Below, one piece after another: positions 7,707-15,878 of a stretch of 64,000 nucleotides of DNA (position 1 is the first letter of the stretch; every line of letters starts with the position of its first letter). Origin of the DNA: Bacteroidota bacterium (GTDB lineage: Bacteria > Bacteroidota > Bacteroidia > Bacteroidales > Porphyromonadaceae). Location of the stretch: assembly GCA_023396255.1 (NCBI GenBank), contig JAEWWU010000007.1, positions 1 through 64,000 of the forward strand, in the 5' to 3' direction. Both the position numbers and the translations under genes were made by a program. The notes below the pieces were generated by a model that was given only the letters and a program-made list of their open reading frames with translations, had not been told where the DNA came from and made no database searches.

Positions 7707-9029
7707 TTATCTATCTGTTTTTTCTCCTATGCACAAATAATCAAAACTATCCGGAAGCTGTCCTTTTCCAAAAACATTGCGACCGTCAATCAGCAGTGCA
7801 TTACTCACCAAACTGAGTATCTGTATCCAATTAGGCATTCTGAACTCTTTCCACTCAGTTACGTGAAAGATTGCATGAACCCCAACTACCGAATCGTATA
7901 TATTTTGAGCATAAGCTACCGAATCCGATAACAAGGTTGCAGCGTTGTTCATCGCAACTGGATCATAAACAACTACAGAACAACCTGCTTTAAGTAAAGA
8001 ATCTATAAGAACCAAAGAGGGAGCCTCCCGCATATCATCTGTCCCAGGCTTGAAAGAAAGTCCCCAAACAGCGACTTTTAATCCAGCGATATTCCCTTTG
8101 AAATATGTAAAAAATTTCTCGAACAAAATATTTTTCTGTCTATTGTTCACTTCTTCTACAGCTTGCAAAACACTCATTTCGTAGCCATTTTCCTTTGCGG
8201 TGTGGATAAGGGCTTGGATATCTTTTGGGAAACACGATCCTCCATAACCGCAACCCGGATAAAGGAACTTATTTCCTATACGAGAATCCATTCCCATCCC
8301 TTTACGAACCATAGAGACATCTGCCCCCACCCGCTCACATAGATTGGCCACATCATTCATAAAGCTAATCCGGGTAGCTAACATAGCATTAGCTGCATAC
8401 TTAGTCATCTCGGCACTAGCTATATCCATAAATATCACCCTAAAGTTGTTCAACAACATCGGTTTGTAGAGTTGTGTAAGCAAACTTTTTGCACGCTCGC
8501 TATCTACCCCCACAACAACTCTATCAGGTTTCATAAAATCGTCTATGGCATCTCCCTCTTTCAGAAATTCAGGATTGGAGGCTACATCAAAAGGAATGTC
8601 TACACCTCGCTTCTGCTGTTCAAGGGCAATAACGCTGCGAACTCGCTCAGCTGTACCCACCGGAACTGTACTTTTATTAACGACAACCACATACTGATTT
8701 AATTGAGAGCCAATAGTATGTGCCACTTCTAAGACGTAGTCCAAATTTACTCCTCCATCTGCTCTCGGAGGTGTTCCCACTGCAATAAAGACTAACTGCA
8801 CGTGTGGCAATACATCTTCTAAGCAAGAGGAAAAGGATAAGCGACCTGCTTGCGTGTTCCTAACCACCAAGTCTTCGAGTCCCGGCTCGTAAATAGGCAC
8901 TTTACCATCTTTAAGTTGTTCTATTTTCCGTTTATCGGTGTCCACACAATGAACCCGTGCCCCCAACTCAGAAAAACACGCTCCACTCACAAGCCCAACA
9001 TAGCCAACCCCAACAATAGCTATTTCCAT
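7707..9029 (-). CDS. ugd: UDP-glucose 6-dehydrogenase
   Basis: Oxidises UDP-glucose to UDP-glucuronate with two NAD+. The 440-residue protein has the Rossmann motif GVGYVG (7-12), the STVPVGT block (120-126) and catalytic Lys210 and Asn214 in MTKYAANAML. The nucleophilic Cys266 lies in the hallmark PGCGYGGSCFPKD. The C-terminal UDP-binding domain contains GLSFKPGTDDMREAPS. This signature favours UDP-glucose over UDP-ManNAc dehydrogenase, though related UDP-HexNAc dehydrogenases exist. It lies in the polysaccharide operon, 3 bases after the ATP-grasp gene and 16 before the aminotransferase, and should supply uronic acid for the repeat unit. Confidence 0.92.
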   Translation of the reverse strand: MEIAIVGVGYVGLVSGACFSELGARVHCVDTDKRKIEQLKDGKVPIYEPGLEDLVVRNTQAGRLSFSSCLEDVLPHVQLVFIAVGTPPRADGGVNLDYVLEVAHTIGSQLNQYVVVVNKSTVPVGTAERVRSVIALEQQKRGVDIPFDVASNPEFLKEGDAIDDFMKPDRVVVGVDSERAKSLLTQLYKPMLLNNFRVIFMDIASAEMTKYAANAMLATRISFMNDVANLCERVGADVSMVRKGMGMDSRIGNKFLYPGCGYGGSCFPKDIQALIHTAKENGYEMSVLQAVEEVNNRQKNILFEKFFTYFKGNIAGLKVAVWGLSFKPGTDDMREAPSLVLIDSLLKAGCSVVVYDPVAMNNAATLLSDSVAYAQNIYDSVVGVHAIFHVTEWKEFRMPNWIQILSLVSNALLIDGRNVFGKGQLPDSFDYLCIGEKTDR

Positions 9030-9032
9030 ATC

Positions 9033-10043
9033 TTATGAATGAGTTTTTTTTACTTCAACCAACCTATCACACTTTACAAAAATTCTCTGAGGTTGATAAT
9101 TCAAATGCTCTGCCACATTTTTTTCACCTTTAAGCCATTGGCAATAGCATGCTACAGATCGAGCCCCTGCCTCATGAGAAAAGGGATATCCTCCCCCAAA
9201 ACGGGGATTCAGTTCCAAAACATATAACACCCCATCTTGTTCCAACACATCACAATCTAAATTCCCAATATGGCGCAGGTGCTTCGAAATTGTCCTACCA
9301 ATTTTTTCGAAGCGCTCATCTATCACACTAACAGCTTTATCCGTTTCCCCCGCTCTCATAGACAGTTTCTTCCGAACGAATGTTCCCACATAATTTCCTT
9401 CAAAATCGTTCAGAATATCCATTCCGTACTCCTTTCCTTTGACAAACTCTTGAAACAACAATGCCTCTTTTATATTCTCCTGACTTGCCGTTCTCAATAT
9501 GGTTCGATTCAGTTTAATCTGCGCAAGTTGTTCTACCAGGAACAGTTCTTCTTCTGTTTCTGGAAAATCTATCCCAATAGAGGCGCTACCCCAACGAGGC
9601 TTTAAAACAAGAGGATACTTTCCTCCATTTCTTTGATATCTTTCTCTTGAAATAAAGGTTTTAGGAGTTTTTATCCCTATAGAAGACAAAAAATGAGCCG
9701 TTTTTAATTTGTCAAAAGTTATATCTATAACCCATTCTTTTGAAACCAACAATTTTGCTCCCATTTCTTCTATCTCTACTCTATGTTTAGATAAAATAGG
9801 GAGTTCTAGATCATTCAAAGAAATGACAGCATCAACTTGATATTCCTCAATTACAGAAAGCAAACTTGGAATATACTTTGGATCGTAGATAGAAGGTACA
9901 CAAACCGAAATATCCGCCTCTTGCATTCCAGGGGCAAACCAATTCATATCTGTTGCAACTAAACAGTCCGTGGAAGACAAAAACTCTCGAAAATAGCCAA
10001 GAAGATAATTTCTCCGACCAACACACGTAAAAAGAATATTCAT
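9033..10043 (-). CDS. ATP-grasp ligase of a polysaccharide locus
   Basis: A 336-residue ATP-grasp protein resembling the carbamoyl-phosphate-synthase large-chain ATP-binding region. It has an N-terminal pre-ATP-grasp domain (MNILFTCVGRRNYLLGYF). Next come the ATP-binding lysines in YPLVLKPRWGSASIGI and the FQEFVKGKEYGMDILND block, then the metal-binding ELNPRFGGGYPFSHEAG near residue 285. ATP-grasp enzymes join a carboxylate to an amine or thiol through an acyl phosphate. In this setting (aminotransferase, GNAT, initiating transferase) a role in acylating an amino sugar with an amino or hydroxy acid is a reasonable inference, not a known one. The start is the ATG at 10043, overlapping the upstream stop as ATGA and preceded by GGAAAGG; an upstream in-frame TTG is less likely. 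Confidence 0.75.
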   Translation of the reverse strand: MNILFTCVGRRNYLLGYFREFLSSTDCLVATDMNWFAPGMQEADISVCVPSIYDPKYIPSLLSVIEEYQVDAVISLNDLELPILSKHRVEIEEMGAKLLVSKEWVIDITFDKLKTAHFLSSIGIKTPKTFISRERYQRNGGKYPLVLKPRWGSASIGIDFPETEEELFLVEQLAQIKLNRTILRTASQENIKEALLFQEFVKGKEYGMDILNDFEGNYVGTFVRKKLSMRAGETDKAVSVIDERFEKIGRTISKHLRHIGNLDCDVLEQDGVLYVLELNPRFGGGYPFSHEAGARSVACYCQWLKGEKNVAEHLNYQPQRIFVKCDRLVEVKKTHS

Positions 10044-10599
10044 CTCATCAATCCTTTCCAAACGCGATTATCACACTGAGACATGTATTTATCAAATTCT
10101 TTTCTATTAAAATCAGTTTCTAGCATTCCATAATAAGAAAGATCAAAATATTGGTTATTCCGAAACCCCTCTGCTCTATGGACACCTTCTTCCCTAAAAC
10201 CCACTCGTTCACATAGACGTTTTGAAATCTCATTGTCGAAATCTATGTATGTCCACTGTTTTCTTAGTCCCCAAGCATAAAACCCTGTACCACATTTTAA
10301 GGATAGAGACAAGGAGCCGAGTCCTTTTCCTTTTAAATCAGGATTCACGAAAGTATACGATCTCTTGCCATTCCATGAGTATCACGCTCTGTTAAACCAT
10401 TCATAACCGCTAATTCTCCATCCACTTCGATAACGGTATCCAAACGGTTGGGATTGTTAGAAACTGAGTCAAACCATATTTGAGTTCTTTCTAAAGTGAT
10501 TGGAAGATCGTAACGCATTGATTTCCAAATACGCTCATCATTCATCCATTTGACCCTTTCCTCAAGATCTCTTTCTTCTAATAATCGATATACTATCAT
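10040..10599 (-). pseudogene. GNAT-family N-acetyltransferase, broken by a frameshift
   Basis: Two partial frames together make one GNAT acetyltransferase of about 186 residues. The first (10599 to 10345, 84 codons) carries the N-terminal half, MIVYRLLEERDLEERVKWMN onward to MNGLTERDTHG, and then runs into a stop. The second frame continues the fold: NGKRSYTFVNPDLKGKGLGSLSL with the acetyl-CoA motif A (KGKGLG), then LCERVGFREEGVHRAE and a C-terminal helix. The frames must be joined near 10371-10378, upstream of the GTGA at 10345-10348. That GTGA otherwise mimics a coupled restart, but a protein begun there would lack half the domain. A real indel, a sequencing error or programmed frameshifting are all possible. 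It lies between the initiating transferase and the ATP-grasp gene. Confidence 0.82.
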
Positions 10600-10602
10600 T
10601 CT

Positions 10603-11214
10603 TTATTTTTTTTGTCGTTCTATATCTAGTGGTGTGGATGACGGGATTATGCTAATGTCCCTTCTGTTTATAACCTTCTTTAGTGTTACAAACAGAATTT
10701 TACAATCAAATAAAAAAGAATATTCCTTCACATAATAAACATCTTTCGACAACCTATCATCCCAGTTAAGATAGTTGCGCCCATTTACTTGTGCCCATCC
10801 AGATAGCCCCGGACGAACCAAATGTCGTAAACGCTCTTGTTCTGTATAATAGGGTAAATAACGAACCAAAAGAGGTCTAGGACCAATAAAAGACATATCT
10901 CCCTTGAGGACATTCCACAATTGAGGAAGCTCATCAATAGACGTTTTACGAATAAACCGACCTATTGGTGTAAGGCGCTGTGCATCGGGCAAAAGATTGC
11001 CATCAGCATCTCTCTCATCTGTCATACTCTTGAACTTATAAAGGCGAAAAATCTTTTCATCCTTCCCCGGTCTTTCTTGCGAAAAAAAAGCCCCTGCTCC
11101 TTTGTTGGCAAAATGCAGCCAAAGAGCAACAATCAACAAAAAAGGGCTCAAAAGGAGCAGAGCCAACAAAGAAAAAACAAAGTCCAGTAACCTCTTAATA
11201 TATTTCCTATACAT
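10603..11214 (-). CDS. initiating sugar-phosphate transferase (PglC/WcfS-like)
   Basis: A 203-residue monotopic phosphoglycosyl transferase of the bacterial sugar transferase family. It moves a sugar-1-phosphate from a UDP-sugar to undecaprenyl phosphate and so starts the repeat unit. One hydrophobic re-entrant segment (about 10-33) precedes the catalytic core. The core shows FFSQERPGKDEKIFRLYKFKSM, the TSIDELPQLWNVLKGDMS block with the Asp-Glu catalytic pair, IGPRPL, and RPGLSGWAQVNGRN. The short length (no N-terminal multi-TM domain as in WbaP) places it with PglC, WcfS and WecP-like enzymes. These often take N-acetylated 4-amino-6-deoxy sugars, which fits the neighbouring aminotransferase. 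The start overlaps the wbuB stop by 8 bases. Confidence 0.92.
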   Translation of the reverse strand: MYRKYIKRLLDFVFSLLALLLLSPFLLIVALWLHFANKGAGAFFSQERPGKDEKIFRLYKFKSMTDERDADGNLLPDAQRLTPIGRFIRKTSIDELPQLWNVLKGDMSFIGPRPLLVRYLPYYTEQERLRHLVRPGLSGWAQVNGRNYLNWDDRLSKDVYYVKEYSFLFDCKILFVTLKKVINRRDISIIPSSTPLDIERQKK

Positions 11215-12436
11215 CCTTTCTATCTATTTTGCTAACAATACGATTATAAGCAACTTCCACTGAATAATTCTCCTGCATATATCGATATCCCATTTCTCCC
11301 ATTTGGGGAATCTGCCCTCTATGAGAGAGGAAAAAGTTTATTTGCTCTGTAAAAGAATCTGTACTATAAGATGGAGCCCAACGACCAAATCCATTTTCCT
11401 GTGCAATTTGTCCCATATCTGTTACTGTGTCAGAAGCTATCAGAATAGGCATCTTACTCTGTAAATAGCCCAAAAGACGAGAAGGGAAGTTAGGAATGGT
11501 AAAACGATAATCCAAGAAAATAAGCCCTACATCACATGCAGAAAGGAGGGTATTGTATTCTTGCTGAGGAAGATAATCAATCAATAGAACATTCTTATCC
11601 CCCTTTTGTTGCACAAATTGTTCTATGAGGGGATACTCTGTCCCTTTTCCCACAATTACAAAAAAACAATCTGTTCTATCAATATTGTGAGATAATACCT
11701 CTAACAAAAATGGAATCCCCTGTGGTTTCCCTAAATTCCCCCCGTAAACAAAAACCAAGGCATCGCCAGGTATAGCATACAAATTTCGAATGGTTTGCCG
11801 ATCCATTACAGTCTCTTGCAAGAATGTGTTTTCTTTTGACAAATCTATAGCATTCGGGCAAACTTCCACTCGGTCAGGATTCAAATAGGAATTATGCTGC
11901 AGGAGGTAGTCTACATTAGCTGGAGACATACACCCAATAGCATCCGAAGCCATATAAGTTTGTTTCTCCTTTTTCTTAAAAAACTTATACAACCTACTTG
12001 ATGTTACCATCATACCCAAGTCCACAGCATTCTGGGGGAATACATCCTTAAGCATCAAATAAGATCGAGCTCCATAATACTCTTTTGCCCAGCCAATTAA
12101 CCCACCCAGTGTTGGGGGAGGAGTAGCATATAGAATTAAGTCGAAATGTTCCTCTCTCCAATACTTTTTGATGGCTCTTTTGAACAAAAACTCCAACGAA
12201 AGATATGCAATCCCCTTTTCTACGCTCCCTGTCTGAAAAATATTCGGTGTCAAGATGTGTAAATGCCACCCACCTTGAAACTGCTCTATGTAAGTTCGTT
12301 TTTGCTCTTTTCTCTCCAAAGCCGAGGCAACAAAAACCCTGTGCCCCTCCACAACAAACTTATTTAAAAGATCGTTATAGATACCGGAGCCATTGGGTAT
12401 TGTTATCTTGGAAATAGTCAAATACAACACATTCAT
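11207..12436 (-). CDS. wbuB: WbuB-like glycosyltransferase (probable L-FucNAc transferase)
   Basis: A 409-residue GT-B fold, family GT4 glycosyltransferase. The N-terminal domain opens with a loop region (ISKITIPNGSGIYNDLLNKF) and contains LYATPPPTLGGLIGWA and the WbuB-typical LKDVFPQNAVDLGMM. The C-terminal nucleotide-sugar domain has VYGGNLGKPQGIPFLLE and the PSRLLGYLQSKMPILIA segment in place of the usual EX7E. WbuB of E. coli O26 is associated with transfer of N-acetyl-L-fucosamine. The directly upstream fnlA-fnlB-fnlC genes make UDP-L-FucNAc, so the assignment is supported by both sequence and context. It acts on the cytoplasmic face of the inner membrane, probably adding the second sugar. 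Confidence 0.85.
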   Translation of the reverse strand: MNVLYLTISKITIPNGSGIYNDLLNKFVVEGHRVFVASALERKEQKRTYIEQFQGGWHLHILTPNIFQTGSVEKGIAYLSLEFLFKRAIKKYWREEHFDLILYATPPPTLGGLIGWAKEYYGARSYLMLKDVFPQNAVDLGMMVTSSRLYKFFKKKEKQTYMASDAIGCMSPANVDYLLQHNSYLNPDRVEVCPNAIDLSKENTFLQETVMDRQTIRNLYAIPGDALVFVYGGNLGKPQGIPFLLEVLSHNIDRTDCFFVIVGKGTEYPLIEQFVQQKGDKNVLLIDYLPQQEYNTLLSACDVGLIFLDYRFTIPNFPSRLLGYLQSKMPILIASDTVTDMGQIAQENGFGRWAPSYSTDSFTEQINFFLSHRGQIPQMGEMGYRYMQENYSVEVAYNRIVSKIDRKDV

Positions 12437-12450
12437 ACAAGTTTCTCCAT

Positions 12451-13632
12451 CTATTTACGCCATACCATCCTATTCACTACCCCGGTGTAGCTTTGGATGA
12501 TTTTAACCACTTTGGTAGAAACATTTTCATCCATATAGTTCGGGATCGGTAAACCGTGATCTCCATTGTTATTCATTTCTACAGCCATATCTACAGCCTG
12601 CAAAAGAGAATGTTCTTCAATACCGGCTAAGAAAAAAACACCCCTATCCAAAGCTTCCGGGCGTTCTGTACTAGTACGGATACAAATGGCAGGGAAAGGA
12701 TTTCCAATAGATGTAAAAAACGAACTTTCTTCAGGTAGAGTTCCAGAATCCGAAACTACAGCATAAGCATTCATTTGCAGGCAATTATAATCGTGGAACC
12801 CCAATGGTTCGTGTTGAATAACTCGAGGGTCTAAAGCAAAACCACTCGAAAGTAAACGATTGCGAGAGCGTGGATGACAAGAATAGAGGATTGGCATATT
12901 GTATTTCTGGGCCATCTTATTAATCGCCTTAAAGAGGGATACAAAATTTTTCTCCGTATCTATATTTTCTTCACGATGAGCTGAAAGAAGAATATAATTC
13001 CCTTTCTCCAATCCCAACCGTTGGTGTATATCCGAGGCTTCTATTGCCGGTAAATTTTGATGCAACACCTCTGCCATAGGAGACCCTGTTACATAGGTTC
13101 GCTCCTTGGCAACTCCAGAAGCATTGAGATAACGGCGTGCGTGTTCCGAGTAGCACAAATTTACATCCGAAATAATATCAACAATACGTCTATTAGTTTC
13201 TTCCGGTAGACATTCATCAAAACACCTATTCCCCGCCTCCATATGAAAAATAGGAATATGAAGTCTCTTGGCTCCAATTACAGAAAGACAAGAGTTGGTA
13301 TCGCCCAAAACCAATACTGCATCAGGGTTTATTTGCAGCATTAATTTGTAGCTGGCATTAATGATATTACCCATTGTTGCTCCCAAATCATCCCCAACGG
13401 CATTCAAATAAACATCCGGATCTCGCAACTGCAAATCTCTAAAAAACACCCCATTAAGGTTATAATCATAGTTCTGGCCCGTATGAGCCAAAATAGTATC
13501 GAAGTAGATTCGGCACTTATTTATTACCGCAGCCAAACGAATTATTTCAGGACGAGTACCCACAATAATGAGCAACTTTAGCTTTCCATCGTTTGCAAAG
13601 CTAACTCGACTATAATCAAGATTCAAATCCAT
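12451..13632 (-). CDS. fnlC: UDP-2-acetamido-2,6-dideoxy-L-talose 2-epimerase (FnlC/WbjD/CapG type)
   Basis: A 393-residue member of the non-hydrolysing UDP-HexNAc 2-epimerase (WecB) family: VGTRPEIIRLAAV near the N-terminus, HTGQNYDYNLNGVFF, the VLGDTNSCLSV block, HMEAGNRCFDECLPEE with conserved acidic residues, and GTLPEESSFF in the UDP-binding domain. WecB itself makes UDP-ManNAc. The variant next to FnlA and FnlB homologues performs the last step to UDP-N-acetyl-L-fucosamine by C2 epimerisation, and that role is inferred here from the strict fnlA-fnlB-fnlC order. There are 4 bases between the fnlB stop and this start. Confidence 0.87.
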   Translation of the reverse strand: MDLNLDYSRVSFANDGKLKLLIIVGTRPEIIRLAAVINKCRIYFDTILAHTGQNYDYNLNGVFFRDLQLRDPDVYLNAVGDDLGATMGNIINASYKLMLQINPDAVLVLGDTNSCLSVIGAKRLHIPIFHMEAGNRCFDECLPEETNRRIVDIISDVNLCYSEHARRYLNASGVAKERTYVTGSPMAEVLHQNLPAIEASDIHQRLGLEKGNYILLSAHREENIDTEKNFVSLFKAINKMAQKYNMPILYSCHPRSRNRLLSSGFALDPRVIQHEPLGFHDYNCLQMNAYAVVSDSGTLPEESSFFTSIGNPFPAICIRTSTERPEALDRGVFFLAGIEEHSLLQAVDMAVEMNNNGDHGLPIPNYMDENVSTKVVKIIQSYTGVVNRMVWRK

Positions 13633-13636
13633 ACAA

Positions 13637-14791
13637 TTACTCTTTTATTTTCTCGAAATAGGTATCGGGGGACTCCGGGTCAAAAACTTCATTGACCCAC
13701 ATAATTGTAACCATATCTGTATCTCCCAAATTTTCAATATTATGAGTATATCCGACCGGAATATCTACGACTTCCAACTTATCTCCAGATACGAAATACT
13801 CATAAACCTGCTCCTCCCCTATTTTACGAAAACGGATCACACCCCTTCCACTAACCACCAAAAACTTCTCATTTTTGGTATGATGCCAATGCTCTCCTTT
13901 TGTTATATGAGGTTTGGATATATTGACGGAAACTTGTCCTCTATCCCCACTTTTGAGAAATTCGGTAAAAGAGCCTCTTTGATCTACATTCATTTTTAGT
14001 GGATAAGAGAAGGCATCAGTAGGTAAATAACTCAAATAGGTGGAATAAAGTTTTTTTGTAAAAGCATCCGAAAGATCCGGGATTTGCAAAGAAGATCGAG
14101 ATTCTTTGAACAAATGCAACATCTCAGCGATATCTCCCAACAAAACAGAATGAACCGTGGGAACCACACAGTACTCTCCTTCTTTGTGCTCCTGCCCTAC
14201 CAATGTGGCAATCAATTCTTCCACAACATCATCTATATACACCAAATTGAGCCGGGCCTCAGGATCATTGATTTGAATGGGTAAATTATGAGCTATATTG
14301 TGACAAAAAGTAGCAACTACACTATTGTAATTAGGTCTACACCATTTTCCAAAAACATTGGGAAATCGATAAATAAGAACCGAAGAATTCATTTCCCGAG
14401 CATAAGAAAAAAGGAGTTCTTCTCCAGCCTTCTTTGAAAGTCCATATGGATTATCTAACTCCGCTTGTATAGAAGAAGACAGTACAATCGGAGCCCTATT
14501 GTTGTATTTCCTAAGAGTATTGAGCAACAGAGAAGTAAAACCAAAATTGCCCTCCATATACTCAGAAACTTTTTGCGGCCTATTAACCCCTGCCAAGTGA
14601 AATATGAAATCTGCTTTTGCACAGTAATTCTCCAAACACTGGAAATCCGTATCCATATCATACGGATAAATTTCTATGGTCTTGGGGAAAGAAAATGGAA
14701 GATTGTTTCTCTTCCCATCTCTAATGTTCTCTAACTCAGCAATTAAATTTTTTCCAATAAATCCCCTGGCTCCGGTAATTAAGATCTTCAT
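13637..14791 (-). CDS. fnlB: UDP-L-FucNAc pathway reductase/epimerase (CapF/WbjC/FnlB)
   Basis: A two-domain enzyme of 384 residues. The N-terminal short-chain dehydrogenase domain has GARGFIGKNL (7-16), SSSIQA and the catalytic YGLSK. The C-terminal cupin, from about residue 265, has a metal-binding GEHWHHTKNEKF motif. In CapF the cupin performs C3 epimerisation and the dehydrogenase then reduces the 4-keto group with NADPH to give UDP-2-acetamido-2,6-dideoxy-L-talose. All parts of this fusion are present and intact. It lies 3 bases downstream of fnlA and 4 upstream of fnlC, so the three are certainly one transcription unit. Confidence 0.92.
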   Translation of the reverse strand: MKILITGARGFIGKNLIAELENIRDGKRNNLPFSFPKTIEIYPYDMDTDFQCLENYCAKADFIFHLAGVNRPQKVSEYMEGNFGFTSLLLNTLRKYNNRAPIVLSSSIQAELDNPYGLSKKAGEELLFSYAREMNSSVLIYRFPNVFGKWCRPNYNSVVATFCHNIAHNLPIQINDPEARLNLVYIDDVVEELIATLVGQEHKEGEYCVVPTVHSVLLGDIAEMLHLFKESRSSLQIPDLSDAFTKKLYSTYLSYLPTDAFSYPLKMNVDQRGSFTEFLKSGDRGQVSVNISKPHITKGEHWHHTKNEKFLVVSGRGVIRFRKIGEEQVYEYFVSGDKLEVVDIPVGYTHNIENLGDTDMVTIMWVNEVFDPESPDTYFEKIKE

Positions 14792-14794
14792 TCC

Positions 14795-15856
14795 TTATTC
14801 GCTTTTTATTTCCGTACCCTTATCTTTTTTCTGTAAGCCCAAATCTTCTTTTATAAAACGAAGTTTGAGGAGAAGTTGTTTCATCCCTTCGACATCCAAA
14901 CGAGCCGTATTGTGAGAATGGTAGTCCTCTATCTCGGATATTTCTTGATCTCCTTCAGTGAAGAATTTATCATAGTTGAGATCTCTATTGTCACAAGGAA
15001 TACGATAATAATTCCCCATATCTATAGCTTTAGCCATTTCTTCCCGTGTAACAAGTGTCTCGTAAAGCTTTTCTCCGTGACGCGTACCTATCGTTTTTAT
15101 AGGTGTGTTGGAATTGTACAATTCACGGAGAGCTTGTGCCAAAACAGATAATGTTGCTGCCGGGGCTTTTTGCACAAACAAATCGCCATTAGTTCCGTTT
15201 TCAAAAGCATAGAGAACCAGGTCAACAGCATCTTCCAATGTCATCATATAACGAGTCATATTAGGATCTGTTATTGTAATTGGATTGCCTGACTTAATTT
15301 GGTCTACCCACAAAGGAATTACAGAGCCACGAGATGCCATCACATTACCATAACGAGTGCAACAAATAGTTGTCGGTGCATCCGCACCAAGAGAACGCCC
15401 CTTCGCAATAGCCACCTTTTCCATCATTGCCTTAGATATTCCCATAGCATTGATCGGATAGGCTGCCTTGTCAGTGGAGAGAACCACCACATTTTTTACC
15501 CCATTAGCAATGGCTGATTCCAATACATTGTCCGTTCCTATTACATTTGTTTGCACAGCCTGCATTGGAAAGAATTCACAACTGGGCACTTGTTTGAGTG
15601 CTGCTGCTGCAAAAACATAATCTACGCCTCTCATTGCTTCATCAACAGACTGCCGATCTCTGACATTGCCAATGTAGAATTTCACTTTGGAATTCTGCAA
15701 TCTATGGCGCATATCGTCTTGTTTTTTTTCGTCTCGAGAAAAAATTCGGATCTCTTTGATATCCGTATCTAAAAATCGTTTCAAGACAGCATTGCCAAAC
15801 GAGCCAGTTCCCCCAGTTATTAGAAGTGTTTTATTTGAAAATGAATCAATACTCAT
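14795..15856 (-). CDS. fnlA: UDP-GlcNAc 4,6-dehydratase/5-epimerase (CapE/WbjB/FnlA)
   Basis: First enzyme of the UDP-N-acetyl-L-fucosamine pathway: an extended short-chain dehydrogenase of 353 residues that dehydrates UDP-GlcNAc and inverts C5. The nucleotide-binding GGTGSFGNAV (15-24) and the LSTDKAAYPINAMGISK block are clear. The usual catalytic tyrosine of YxxxK is Met138 (MGISK, Lys142), the Ser-Met-Lys arrangement known for WbpM/CapE-type dehydratases, so this is not a defect. Further family blocks are TRYGNVMASRGSVIPLW and RHGEKLYETLV. It starts the fnlABC group within the operon. It differs from PglF/WbpM by its short length and lack of membrane segments. Confidence 0.93.
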   Translation of the reverse strand: MSIDSFSNKTLLITGGTGSFGNAVLKRFLDTDIKEIRIFSRDEKKQDDMRHRLQNSKVKFYIGNVRDRQSVDEAMRGVDYVFAAAALKQVPSCEFFPMQAVQTNVIGTDNVLESAIANGVKNVVVLSTDKAAYPINAMGISKAMMEKVAIAKGRSLGADAPTTICCTRYGNVMASRGSVIPLWVDQIKSGNPITITDPNMTRYMMTLEDAVDLVLYAFENGTNGDLFVQKAPAATLSVLAQALRELYNSNTPIKTIGTRHGEKLYETLVTREEMAKAIDMGNYYRIPCDNRDLNYDKFFTEGDQEISEIEDYHSHNTARLDVEGMKQLLLKLRFIKEDLGLQKKDKGTEIKSE

Positions 15857-15878
15857 AGAAAAATAATTAGATCCTTAA

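Noticed and set aside
10345..10348. GTGA overlap as a real start of a second acetyltransferase protein
   Set aside because: The resulting protein would begin inside the acetyl-CoA binding motif, and upstream codons in that frame still encode the same conserved domain.
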